Assembly: GCA_013360825.1 (NCBI GenBank)
Contig: JABWAY010000173.1
Span: forward strand, 1 to 8,645
Length of the DNA stretch: 8,645 nt
Reading direction: 5' to 3'
Source of the DNA: Candidatus Brocadiia bacterium
GTDB taxonomy: Bacteria; Planctomycetota; MHYJ01; WSZJ01
Numbering within the stretch: the stretch's first letter is position 1; the number at the start of each line of letters is the position of its first letter. Below the pieces are notes generated by a model that saw only the letters and a program-made list of their open reading frames with translations, did not search any database and had not been told where the DNA came from. A program made the position numbers and the translations under genes. Positions 1 to 6,117 of this stretch are shown here, piece after piece.

Positions 1-396
1 CTCCCAGCGGTCCCGCAGCGCGCCGGCCTCGGCGCCAGCCGTCCCCCGCCGTCCCAGGATCGGGAAAAAGACGTCCATCCCCGCTTCTGTCGCCGCCCGG
101 ATCAGCAACTCGCCCCGGTCGCCGCCGAGCAGCGGCGCGGCGAGCCCGACCCGGCGCCGCGCCGGGGAGGACTGCGAGGAGATCACCTCCAGAAGCGCGA
201 TGTCCCCTTCCATCGCCCGGAACCGGGCGCTTCCCCGCCGCCCGCGCCCGTCGACGAGTTCGACGGTGTCGCCGGGGGACGCGCGGAGGATCTGGGAGAG
301 GTGTCGGGACTCGCCCGGGGAGAGGCGGGCGGGCCCGCAGACGGGGAGGTTGGGGCAGAAGTAACGGCGGCGGAGGTTGCGGAGTGTGGAGGCCAT
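1..396 (-). CDS. rsmE: 16S rRNA (uracil-1498-N3)-methyltransferase RsmE, N-terminal part (cut by window edge)
   Basis: Reading the minus strand from the ATG at 396-394 gives 132 uninterrupted codons that run off the left edge. The family length is about 240-250 residues, so about half is visible. RsmE methylates N3 of U1498 in 16S rRNA using S-adenosylmethionine. The start RRYFCPNL, the ESRHLSQILRASPGDTVELVDG segment (split here as ESRHLSQIL plus RASPGDTVELVDG) and the later GGDRGELLIRAATEAGMDV match the usual order: a PUA-like N-terminal domain followed by the first part of the SPOUT methyltransferase domain, where the family has a K/GDR..LIQKATELGV motif. The SAM-binding trefoil knot is outside the window. 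No Shine-Dalgarno sequence is seen before the ATG. The gene is divergent from the stress protein gene across 107 bases. Identification is by family resemblance and is fairly secure; the initiation codon is less certain. Confidence 0.85.
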   Translation of the reverse strand, partial: MASTLRNLRRRYFCPNLPVCGPARLSPGESRHLSQILRASPGDTVELVDGRGRRGSARFRAMEGDIALLEVISSQSSPARRRVGLAAPLLGGDRGELLIRAATEAGMDVFFPILGRRGTAGAEAGALRDRWE

Positions 397-470
397 GGGC
401 GGAGGATACCGGGGGTGGGCTGTTCGGGGACAGGGAATCAGCGGTTCCGCCGCGTGGCGCGCGGTGCGTG

Positions 471-476
471 TACAAT
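471..476 (+). promoter_or_regulatory. Possible -10 box of the stress protein gene
   Basis: TACAAT followed by G lies 27 bases before the chosen start codon and matches the bacterial -10 consensus at five of six positions. It also resembles the TACGATG -10 boxes seen before korA and the ferredoxin gene. No convincing -35 box lies 16-18 bases upstream (the sequence there is GC only), so this is a tentative call resting on the -10 alone. Confidence 0.35.
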
Positions 477-503
477 GCCCGCCCCGAAACTGGAGGCATG
501 CCC

Positions 504-1415
504 ATGGACCCCGTCCGTTACGCCCGCATCCTGGTTGCGACCGATCTCAGCCCGGCCTCGGAGGAGGCGATCCGCCAGGCCGACCGGATCGCCCGCGCGC
601 ACAAGGCGGAGCTGCGGGTCGTGCACGTGTTCCCGAACCACATCGGCGCGCACCCGCTGTTCTCCGGGATCCACAAGGCGACGAGCGCGAACGTTTTCGA
701 ACTGCGCGAGGGGGTGAAGACGGCGCTGGACGCGAAGGTCGCCGCGCTGACGGGGCGGAAGAAGGGGGAGGTCGGGGTGTCGTTCGAGGAGGGGATTCCG
801 GCGGCGCGGATCGTCGCCGCGGCGGAGAGCTGGCCGGCGGATCTGGTGGTGGTCGCGAGCCACGGGCGTTCCGGGTGGAGGCGGATGGTCCTCGGGGGGG
901 TGGCGGAGCGCGTGGTCCGGCTGGCGCCGTGTCCGGTTCTTGTGGCGCGGCGGTCGCCGGAGAAGGGTGCGATCCTGGCGGCGACGGACTTTTCGGACCC
1001 GTCGATTCCGGCGGTCGCCGCGGCGGCGTCGTTCGCGACGAGGTTCGGGAGGCCGCTGGCGGTGCTGCACAGCACGGAGGCGTACCGTCTCGGGACGAGC
1101 GTCGTCGCGATCGGGCCGGTGCCGGAGGCGATCATGCTGCCGGTGGAGTCGCTCGACCAGCTCCGGAAGGACGCGGGGATCGAGCTGGACAAGGTGCTGG
1201 CGCAGTGCGGGACCCCGGGGGAGAAGATCGTCTCGGACGGGCCGCCGGGGGGAGCGATCCTGGAGGCGGCGGACAGCCTGCCGGCGGAGCTGATCGTCCT
1301 GGGGACGATCGGGCGGACGGGGCTGAGCCGGCTTCTGATGGGGAATGTCGCCGAGTCGGTCGTCTCGGGAGCGCCGTGTTCGGTCCTCGTGGTGCGGCTG
1401 AACCGCACCGGCTGA
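504..1415 (+). CDS. Universal stress protein with two UspA domains
   Basis: The product is 303 residues with two tandem UspA domains (about 6-149 and 155-298), each beginning with the typical ILVATDLS / ILAATDFS strand and Asp. UspA proteins are cytoplasmic nucleotide-binding proteins linked to stress survival; the specific role here is unknown. The nucleotide-binding pattern G-x2-G-x9-G-(S/T/N) is complete in the second domain (G267, G270, G280, N281). In the first domain it is altered (A118, G121, G131, G132), so ATP may bind only to the C-terminal half. Two in-frame ATGs lie at 498 and 504. The GGAGG at 492-496 sits 7 bases before the second but only 1 base before the first, which favours 504. 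The frame stays open upstream to 384, but that extension has no family similarity. The gene is 107 bases before korA and probably transcribed separately. Confidence 0.9.
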   Translation: MDPVRYARILVATDLSPASEEAIRQADRIARAHKAELRVVHVFPNHIGAHPLFSGIHKATSANVFELREGVKTALDAKVAALTGRKKGEVGVSFEEGIPAARIVAAAESWPADLVVVASHGRSGWRRMVLGGVAERVVRLAPCPVLVARRSPEKGAILAATDFSDPSIPAVAAAASFATRFGRPLAVLHSTEAYRLGTSVVAIGPVPEAIMLPVESLDQLRKDAGIELDKVLAQCGTPGEKIVSDGPPGGAILEAADSLPAELIVLGTIGRTGLSRLLMGNVAESVVSGAPCSVLVVRLNRTG

Positions 1416-1445
1416 GGCGGCGGGATGCGGCGGCCCGGGTTTCGC

Positions 1446-1474
1446 TGGACGACCGCGCCCCCCCTTCCTACGAT
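1446..1474 (+). promoter_or_regulatory. Promoter of korAB (element shared with the ferredoxin promoter)
   Basis: TGGACG (1446-1451) and TACGAT (1469-1474) are separated by 17 bases, the ideal spacing for a sigma-70-type promoter, with four of six matches at each box. The block 1443-1475, CGCTGGAC-N2-CCGCG-N9-CCTACGATG, recurs before the ferredoxin gene at 4694-4726 with the same spacing. Transcription would start near 1481 and leave a leader of about 40 bases before the GTG of korA. The promoter assignment is inferred; the repeat is seen directly. Confidence 0.55.
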
Positions 1475-1522
1475 GAACGGTCCGACGATCCGCCAGTGAC
1501 CACCACAACTTGGGAGCCCGCC

Positions 1523-3355
1523 GTGAGCACGCTCGCAGCGCCACAGAAGCCGGTCAAAGTCACAGCCCCGGTCGTGAACGATTTTTCCATCGAGATCGGG
1601 ACGATCAACGGGTCGGGGAGCCAGACCGCGAACAACATGCTGATGCGGTCGATTTTCCAGATGGGCGTGCCGGTGAGCGGGAAGAATCTGTTTCCCTCGA
1701 ACATCGCCGGGCTTCCGACCTGGTTCACGATCCGCGCCAACAAGGACGGGTACATCGCGCGGAAGGCGGAGCTCGACGTCGCCGTCTGCATGAACCCGGA
1801 CACGGTGTTCGAGGACATTGCGGCCCTGCGCCCGGGCGCGGTCTGCCTGTACAACGACGAGCTTCCCGTCGACGAGTCGATCCGGACCGACCTGATCTGG
1901 TACCGGATCCCGTTCGCGAAGATCGTCAAGGATTCCTGTCCGGAGCCGAAGCTCCGGAGGCTGGTCACGAACATCATCTACGTCGGCGTCCTCGACTGGC
2001 TGCTCGGGATCGACCTCGAGGAGACGGAAAAGGCGCTGAAGAAGAACTTCGTCAAGAAACCCAAGGCTGCGGATCTGAACATCGGGTCGCTGCGCGCGGG
2101 GTACGAGTGGGCCAAGGCGAATCTCCAGAAGAAGGATCCGTACCGGATCGAGCGGCTGAACAAGACGGCGGGCAAGATCATCATCGACGGAAATGCCGCC
2201 GCGGCGCTCGGGTCGGTCTTCGCGGGTGTGACCGTGCTGGCCTGGTACCCGATCACGCCTTCGTCCAGCCTCTGCGAGTCGATGATCGACTATCTGGAGG
2301 AGTTCCGGGTCGACAAGGAGACCGGGAAGAAGACGTTCGCGCATGTCCAGGCGGAGGATGAGCTGGCCTCGATCGGCATGGTGATCGCCGCGGGGTGGGC
2401 GGGAGCGCGGGCGTGCACGGCGACCGCCGGTCCCGGCATCAGTCTCATGAGCGAATTCATCGGCCTCGGCTATTACGCCGAGTGTCCCGGCGTCGTTTTC
2501 AACGTGCAGCGCACGGGTCCGTCGACGGGGCTCCCGACGCGCACGATGCAGGGGGATATCGCCGTCTGCGCGAACCTGTCGCACGGCGACACGAAGCACC
2601 CGATGCTCTTTCCCTGCAACCCGGAGGAATCGTTCGAGATGGCCGGGGTCTCGTTCGACCTGGCCGAGCGGCTGCAGACGATCGTCTTCGTCATGCTCGA
2701 CCTCGACCTCGGCATGAACAACTGGATGGCCGAGCCCTTCACGTATCCGGACAAGCCGCTGGACCGCGGCAAGGTCCTCTCGGCGGTCGACCTCAACCGG
2801 GTCGGGAAGTTCGAGCGGTACCGGGACGTCGACGGCGACGCGATCCCGTATCGCACGCTTCCCGGAACCGACCATCCGATCGCCGGGTATTTCACGCGCG
2901 GGAGCGGTCACAACGAGGCGGCGAAGTATTCCGAGAAGCCGGCGGACTACAAGAACAACATGGACCGTCTGGCGCGGAAGTTCGACACGGCGCGGGGGCT
3001 GGTGCCCGGGCCGGTGATCGACCAGGTGCCCGAGGCGGAGATCGGGTACATCGCGTTCGGGACCAGCCATGCGGCGACGGAGGAGAGCCGGGACCAGCTG
3101 AAGGCCGAGAAATCGATCGGGGTCAGCTACCTGCGGCTGCGGGCGTATCCGTTCAATGCGCAGCTGAAGGAGTTCGTGGCCCGGCACAAGAGGGTGTATG
3201 TGATCGAGCAGAATCGCGACGGCCAGATGCGCGACCTGATCGCGCTGGAGCTGGGCCCGGAGGTTGCGAAGATCCGCAGCATCCGGAAGTACGACGGGAT
3301 CCCGATCGACGCCCGCCACATCACCAATGAGCTGCTGTCCCAGGAGGGCAAGTAA
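1523..3355 (+). CDS. korA: 2-oxoacid:ferredoxin oxidoreductase, fused gamma-alpha subunit (KorA type)
   Basis: The product is 610 residues. With KorB it would catalyse CoA-dependent oxidative decarboxylation of a 2-oxoacid to acyl-CoA, CO2 and reduced ferredoxin, or the reverse carboxylation. The N-terminal gamma domain (about 20-205) has GTINGSGSQTANN and the MGVPVSGKNLFPSNI segment. The alpha domain begins near 225 with YPITPSS (242-248), then QAEDE (276-280), TAGPG (301-305) and QRTGPSTGLPT (329-339). YPITP and QRxGPSTG are known in this family to contact the 2-oxoacid. A C-terminal transketolase-like domain II lies near 495-605. The GTG at 1523 is chosen because TGGGAG (1511-1516) lies 6 bases upstream; an in-frame GTG at 1496 is the alternative. 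The ORF extends to 377 but overlaps the stress protein gene, so that part is spurious. The substrate (2-oxoglutarate, pyruvate or a branched 2-oxoacid) cannot be told from sequence. korB follows after one base. Confidence 0.92.
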   Translation: MSTLAAPQKPVKVTAPVVNDFSIEIGTINGSGSQTANNMLMRSIFQMGVPVSGKNLFPSNIAGLPTWFTIRANKDGYIARKAELDVAVCMNPDTVFEDIAALRPGAVCLYNDELPVDESIRTDLIWYRIPFAKIVKDSCPEPKLRRLVTNIIYVGVLDWLLGIDLEETEKALKKNFVKKPKAADLNIGSLRAGYEWAKANLQKKDPYRIERLNKTAGKIIIDGNAAAALGSVFAGVTVLAWYPITPSSSLCESMIDYLEEFRVDKETGKKTFAHVQAEDELASIGMVIAAGWAGARACTATAGPGISLMSEFIGLGYYAECPGVVFNVQRTGPSTGLPTRTMQGDIAVCANLSHGDTKHPMLFPCNPEESFEMAGVSFDLAERLQTIVFVMLDLDLGMNNWMAEPFTYPDKPLDRGKVLSAVDLNRVGKFERYRDVDGDAIPYRTLPGTDHPIAGYFTRGSGHNEAAKYSEKPADYKNNMDRLARKFDTARGLVPGPVIDQVPEAEIGYIAFGTSHAATEESRDQLKAEKSIGVSYLRLRAYPFNAQLKEFVARHKRVYVIEQNRDGQMRDLIALELGPEVAKIRSIRKYDGIPIDARHITNELLSQEGK

Positions 3356-3356
3356 C

Positions 3357-4412
3357 ATGGCGACCGAAACATCGGCGGCCCCGCCGGCCGGCGAGCGCAA
3401 GGCCAACCGCCTCGGGCTGACGCTCCCTGACTATCAGGGGGCCGCGTCCACGCTGTGCAGCGGGTGCGGGCACGACGCGATCACCAACCAGATCATCCGG
3501 GCGTTCTTCGAGATGGGCGTTCCGCCGCACATGGTCGCCAAGCTGAGCGGGATCGGGTGCTCGTCCAAGACCCCCGCCTACTTCCTGAACCGCTCGCACG
3601 GGTTCAACTCGGTCCACGGGCGGATGCCGTCGCTGGCGACCGGGGCGATGATGGCGAACCGGAACCTGGTTTCGATCGGCGTCTCCGGCGACGGCGACAC
3701 CGCGTCCATCGGGATCGGGCAGTTCATGCACCTCGTCCGCCGGAACGTCCCGATGATCTACATCATCGAGAACAACGGCGTCTACGGCCTCACCAAGGGG
3801 CAGTTCAGCGCCACGGCGGACCTGGGGTCGAAGTCGAAGTGGGGGGACGAGAACCAGCAGGATCCGATCGACTGCTGCGCGATGGCGGTCGAACTCGGCT
3901 GCGGGTATGTGGCGCGGTCGTTCTCGGGCGACATGAAGCAGCTTCTGCCGCTGCTCAAGGGCGCGGTCGCCCACAAGGGGACGGCGCTTCTCGACATCGT
4001 GTCTCCGTGCATCACCTTCAACAACCATGAGGGCTCGACGAAGTCGTACAAGTGGGCGAAGGACCACGAGATGCCGCTGCACGAGGTGGGGTTCGTGCCG
4101 TACTTCGAGCAGGCGGAGGTGGACTACAAGCCCGGGGAGACCCGGAGCGTCGAGCTGCCGGACGGCTCGCACATCTATCTCAAGAAAGTGGACGAGGACT
4201 ACGATCCGACCAGCCGGGAGCAGGCGCTGGTGACGCTGCTGCGGGCGCGCGAGAAGAACCTGTTCATGACGGGACTGCTGTACGCGAACCCGAAGCAGGC
4301 CGATTTCTGCACGCAGCTGAACATGATGGACGCGCCGCTGGCCGGTCTGCCGCAGGAGAAGACGCGGCCGCCGAAGGCGGCGCTGGACGCGATGATGGAG
4401 CGGCTGAGATAA
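3357..4412 (+). CDS. korB: 2-oxoacid:ferredoxin oxidoreductase, beta subunit (KorB type)
   Basis: The 351-residue product is the thiamine diphosphate-binding subunit partnering KorA. CSGCGH (34-39) and IGC (C68) with SPC (C218) supply the four cysteines (34, 37, 68, 218) that in two-subunit enzymes of this family hold the single [4Fe-4S] cluster passing electrons to ferredoxin. The GDGD motif (111-114) followed by ENN (138-140) and GVYGLTKGQ is the Mg-TPP binding signature. The family core ends near residue 290; the last 60 residues are a tail that often varies. The ATG is preceded by AGGAGG (3342-3347) at 9 bases, inside the end of korA, and only one base separates the genes, so translation is probably coupled. 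A strong terminator follows 16 bases after the stop. No ferredoxin domain is fused to either subunit; the external acceptor is plausibly the ferredoxin encoded at 4750. Confidence 0.94.
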   Translation: MATETSAAPPAGERKANRLGLTLPDYQGAASTLCSGCGHDAITNQIIRAFFEMGVPPHMVAKLSGIGCSSKTPAYFLNRSHGFNSVHGRMPSLATGAMMANRNLVSIGVSGDGDTASIGIGQFMHLVRRNVPMIYIIENNGVYGLTKGQFSATADLGSKSKWGDENQQDPIDCCAMAVELGCGYVARSFSGDMKQLLPLLKGAVAHKGTALLDIVSPCITFNNHEGSTKSYKWAKDHEMPLHEVGFVPYFEQAEVDYKPGETRSVELPDGSHIYLKKVDEDYDPTSREQALVTLLRAREKNLFMTGLLYANPKQADFCTQLNMMDAPLAGLPQEKTRPPKAALDAMMERLR

Positions 4413-4428
4413 TCTGAGGGTCGAGATC

Positions 4429-4467
4429 CGGCGCGCCGGGACGGGTTCCCGGCGCGCCGTTGTTTTT
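4429..4467 (+). terminator. Rho-independent terminator of korAB
   Basis: Two perfectly complementary 13-base arms, CGGCGCGCCGGGA (4429-4441) and TCCCGGCGCGCCG (4447-4459), enclose a 5-base loop and are followed by TTGTTTTT (4460-4467). The structure begins 16 bases after the korB stop codon and separates korAB from the tRNA gene. Confidence 0.93.
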
Positions 4468-4474
4468 GCCGGGC

Positions 4475-4503
4475 TGGTTCCGGCATCCGCAGTCTGATAT
4501 CGT
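4475..4503 (+). promoter_or_regulatory. Possible promoter of the tRNA-Ser gene
   Basis: TGGTTC (4475-4480) and TATCGT (4498-4503) are 17 bases apart, and the -10 box ends 10 bases before the tRNA 5' end. The -35 match is weak. The call rests on position: the tRNA gene lies just beyond a strong terminator and therefore needs its own promoter. Confidence 0.3.
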
Positions 4504-4513
4504 TCATTCCGCT

Positions 4514-4604
4514 GGAGAGGTGGCAGAGCGGTCTATCGCGGCGGCTTGCTAAGCCGTTGTACGGGTTTTCGCCTGTACCCAGGGTTCGAATCCCTGCCTC
4601 TCCG
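4514..4604 (+). tRNA. tRNA-Ser (anticodon GCU)
   Basis: This is a 91-base class II tRNA. The acceptor arms GGAGAGG (4514-4520) and CCTCTCC (4597-4603) pair fully, with discriminator G at 4604. The anticodon loop TTGCTAA contains GCT at 4548-4550, which reads the serine codons AGC and AGU. The long variable arm forms a stem (GTACGGG with CCTGTAC), as expected for serine tRNA, and the T-arm AGGGTTCGAATCCCT is canonical. The 3' CCA is not encoded and must be added after transcription. The gene stands alone between two terminators. Confidence 0.97.
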
Positions 4605-4610
4605 TCCCGG

Positions 4611-4644
4611 ACCGGGCCCGGCTTTCCGCCGTGGCCCGGTTTTT
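4611..4644 (+). terminator. Rho-independent terminator of the tRNA-Ser gene
   Basis: ACCGGGCC (4611-4618) pairs with GGCCCGGT (4633-4640). The stem continues inside as CGGC (4619-4622) with GCCG (4628-4631) after a one-base bulge at 4632. The stem is followed by T residues at 4640-4644. It starts 6 bases after the mature tRNA end, so the tRNA is probably a single-gene transcript and the ferredoxin gene downstream is transcribed separately. Confidence 0.88.
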
Positions 4645-4696
4645 CTTGCCCGGACAGACCCATTATGTAAAGCTGAGGGTTGACATACTATTGCGC

Positions 4697-4725
4697 TGGA
4701 CTGCCGCGGGGCCGACTCCTACGAT
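4697..4725 (+). promoter_or_regulatory. Promoter of the ferredoxin gene (element shared with korAB promoter)
   Basis: TGGACT (4697-4702) and TACGAT (4720-4725) are 17 bases apart. The enclosing block 4694-4726 is identical to the korA upstream block 1443-1475 at 25 of 33 positions, including all of CGCTGGAC, CCGCG and CCTACGATG. It lies between the tRNA terminator and the ribosome-binding site. An AT-rich patch just upstream (about 4661-4692) could aid polymerase binding. The exact repeat of box sequence and spacing makes this the better supported of the promoter calls. Confidence 0.58.
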
Positions 4726-4749
4726 GGCTTCGCTTCACCGGAGGACATC

Positions 4750-5250
4750 ATGGGCGGTTACACCATCAGGGAAGGCTGTATCGGCTGCACGGTCTGCGCC
4801 AAGCGCTGCCCGACGGAGGCCATCACGGGCAGCATCAAGAAGATGCACTACATCGATCCTGAACTGTGCATCGACTGCGGCGTCTGCGGCTCCTACTGCC
4901 CCGTGGACTGCATCTACGACCAGTTCGGACAGCAGACGTTCATGGTCAAGAATGCGAAGCTCCGCCCGCTGGCCGTCGTCCTCGAGGACAACTGCACGGG
5001 CTGTGAAGCCTGCGTGAACATCTGCCCTTTCGACTGCCTCTCGATGAAGACGGGGCAGGAGGGCGGACACTTTTTCACGGTGTCGCACCTCTCAAAGCCG
5101 AAGGCGTGCGTCGCCTGCAAGCTCTGCGAGGTCGCGTGCAGCGACAAGGAGGCGATCCGCGTCGTCTGGCCGGACAAGTCCGGCAAGCTGGATCCGCTGG
5201 GGCCGCCGCTGCTGAGTTTCAGCCAGCTCCCCGCGACCCTGACCAGCTAG
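4750..5250 (+). CDS. Ferredoxin with four [4Fe-4S] cluster motifs
   Basis: The 166-residue protein has four CxxCxxCxxxC motifs: C10/13/16/20, C40/43/46/50, C82/85/88/92 and C120/123/126/130. The first three are followed by Pro and the fourth by Ser. They fall in two pairs, each resembling a bacterial 2[4Fe-4S] ferredoxin domain, with a linker at about 58-80. Extra cysteines C54 and C96 follow the second and third motifs in matching CPxDC contexts. There is no signal peptide or membrane segment, so it is cytoplasmic. Its likely job is carrying low-potential electrons, plausibly from KorAB, whose promoter it shares. The ATG has GGAGG (4740-4744) 5 bases upstream. The C-terminal 30 residues beyond the last cluster show no known motif. 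It could instead be an electron-transfer subunit of a larger complex whose partners lie elsewhere; no such partner is visible here. Confidence 0.9.
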   Translation: MGGYTIREGCIGCTVCAKRCPTEAITGSIKKMHYIDPELCIDCGVCGSYCPVDCIYDQFGQQTFMVKNAKLRPLAVVLEDNCTGCEACVNICPFDCLSMKTGQEGGHFFTVSHLSKPKACVACKLCEVACSDKEAIRVVWPDKSGKLDPLGPPLLSFSQLPATLTS

Positions 5251-5324
5251 CCGCCCCTGCCCCGTCGACCGCGTCGACCCGATGAATCTGGACAGACCCG
5301 AAATGCCGGACTCCATCGGACCTC

Positions 5325-5340
5325 GCGCGGCCGGCCGCGC
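5325..5340. repeat. Perfect 16-bp palindrome before the phosphoesterase gene
   Basis: GCGCGGCCGGCCGCGC is its own reverse complement and ends 12 bases before the ATG at 5353. It could be an operator or a structure affecting translation. In DNA this GC-rich such palindromes also arise by chance, and no function is shown. Confidence 0.4.
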
Positions 5341-5352
5341 CGGCGGTCGCCC

Positions 5353-6108
5353 ATGATCGCGATCATCAGCGACATCCACGCCAATCTCGAGGCCTTCGAG
5401 GCGGTTCTCGCCGACATCCGTGCCCAGCAGGGAGTCACCGAAATTCTCTGCCTCGGCGACGTCATCGGCTACGGCCCGAATCCGCGCGAATGCCTCGCCA
5501 TGGCCATCAAAGAGTGCCGCTTCAACCTGCTCGGCAACCACGAACAGGCCGTGATGCAGGGGGCGATCGGCTTCAACCCGAAGGCGCGCAAAGCCGTCGA
5601 GTGGACCAAAGAACAGCTCCAGCACGCCGATTTCCCGACGGAGGCGAACCTGGAGTTCTGGAAGTACCTGAACTCGATGCCGGCCCAGCTGACCGAGGGA
5701 ACGACCCTCTACGTGCACGCCTCCCCGCTGGACCCCACCAACCAGTACGTGGTCCCGATGGACGCGTACAACGAAGCATTCATCGACGAGCTGATGGACG
5801 TCGTCCCCCGGATCGCCTTCTGCGGACACACCCACATTCCCGGCGTCTTCACCCAGGACTACCTCTTCCTGTCCCCGCAGGACATCGACAACGAGTACGT
5901 CCAGGGCGAGAAGAAGCTCCTCGTGAACGTCGGCTCGGTCGGCCAGCCGCGCGACGGGATCAACAAGTCCTGCTACGTCCTGTGGGATCCGGAGAAGCGC
6001 GAAGTCCGCTACCGGCGGGTGGAGTACGATTTCGAGGCGACGATCCGGAAGATCGAGCAGAGCGGTCTTCCCGAAACGCTGGGGCAGCGGCTGGCGCGGG
6101 GGGTCTGA
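5353..6108 (+). CDS. Calcineurin-like metallophosphoesterase (YfcE/ApaH-related)
   Basis: The 251-residue protein has the complete two-metal phosphoesterase signature in order: SDIHAN (D7, H9), GD (35-36) within LGDVIGYGP, GNHE (61-64), HAS (H122), GHTH (158-161) and NVGSVGQPRD (192-201). The last motif is typical of the YfcE-like single-domain cytoplasmic subfamily, which includes phosphodiesterases and protein phosphatase-like enzymes. The natural substrate cannot be inferred. There is no signal peptide. The ATG at 5353 begins exactly at the conserved MIAIISDIHAN, so the start is firm despite a weak ribosome-binding site. Upstream, a 102-base gap separates it from the ferredoxin gene without an evident terminator. 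The radical SAM gene follows after 9 bases, so the two form an operon. Confidence 0.9.
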   Translation: MIAIISDIHANLEAFEAVLADIRAQQGVTEILCLGDVIGYGPNPRECLAMAIKECRFNLLGNHEQAVMQGAIGFNPKARKAVEWTKEQLQHADFPTEANLEFWKYLNSMPAQLTEGTTLYVHASPLDPTNQYVVPMDAYNEAFIDELMDVVPRIAFCGHTHIPGVFTQDYLFLSPQDIDNEYVQGEKKLLVNVGSVGQPRDGINKSCYVLWDPEKREVRYRRVEYDFEATIRKIEQSGLPETLGQRLARGV

Positions 6109-6117
6109 CGCGCCGCC

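Noticed and set aside
377..1522. N-terminal extension of the korA reading frame (up to about 380 extra residues)
   Set aside because: It overlaps the stress protein gene in another frame, has the Gly/Arg/Ala-rich look of out-of-frame GC-rich translation, and shows no family similarity. The ribosome-binding site at 1511-1516 marks the real start.
518..3406. 962-residue open frame on the minus strand opposite the stress protein and korA genes
   Set aside because: It is an antisense shadow: long stop-free frames are common opposite high-GC genes. Its Arg/Pro/Asp-rich translation has no recognisable domain.
4680..4685. Perfect -35 consensus TTGACA upstream of the ferredoxin gene
   Set aside because: No -10-like sequence lies 16-18 bases downstream (GC-rich there). 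The TGGACT-N17-TACGAT pair, repeated before korA, is the better promoter.
5264..5278. Repeated GTCGAC with GTCGACCGCGTCGAC arrangement after the ferredoxin gene
   Set aside because: Each GTCGAC is a 6-base palindrome common in GC-rich DNA. There is no T-run, so it is not a terminator, and it is too short to call an operator.
5289..5317. Possible third copy of the shared promoter before the phosphoesterase (TGGACA at 5289, TCCATC at 5312)
   Set aside because: The -35 part matches, but the -10 part agrees with the other two copies at only four of nine positions of CCTACGATG and is a poor -10 box. I judge it chance on present evidence.
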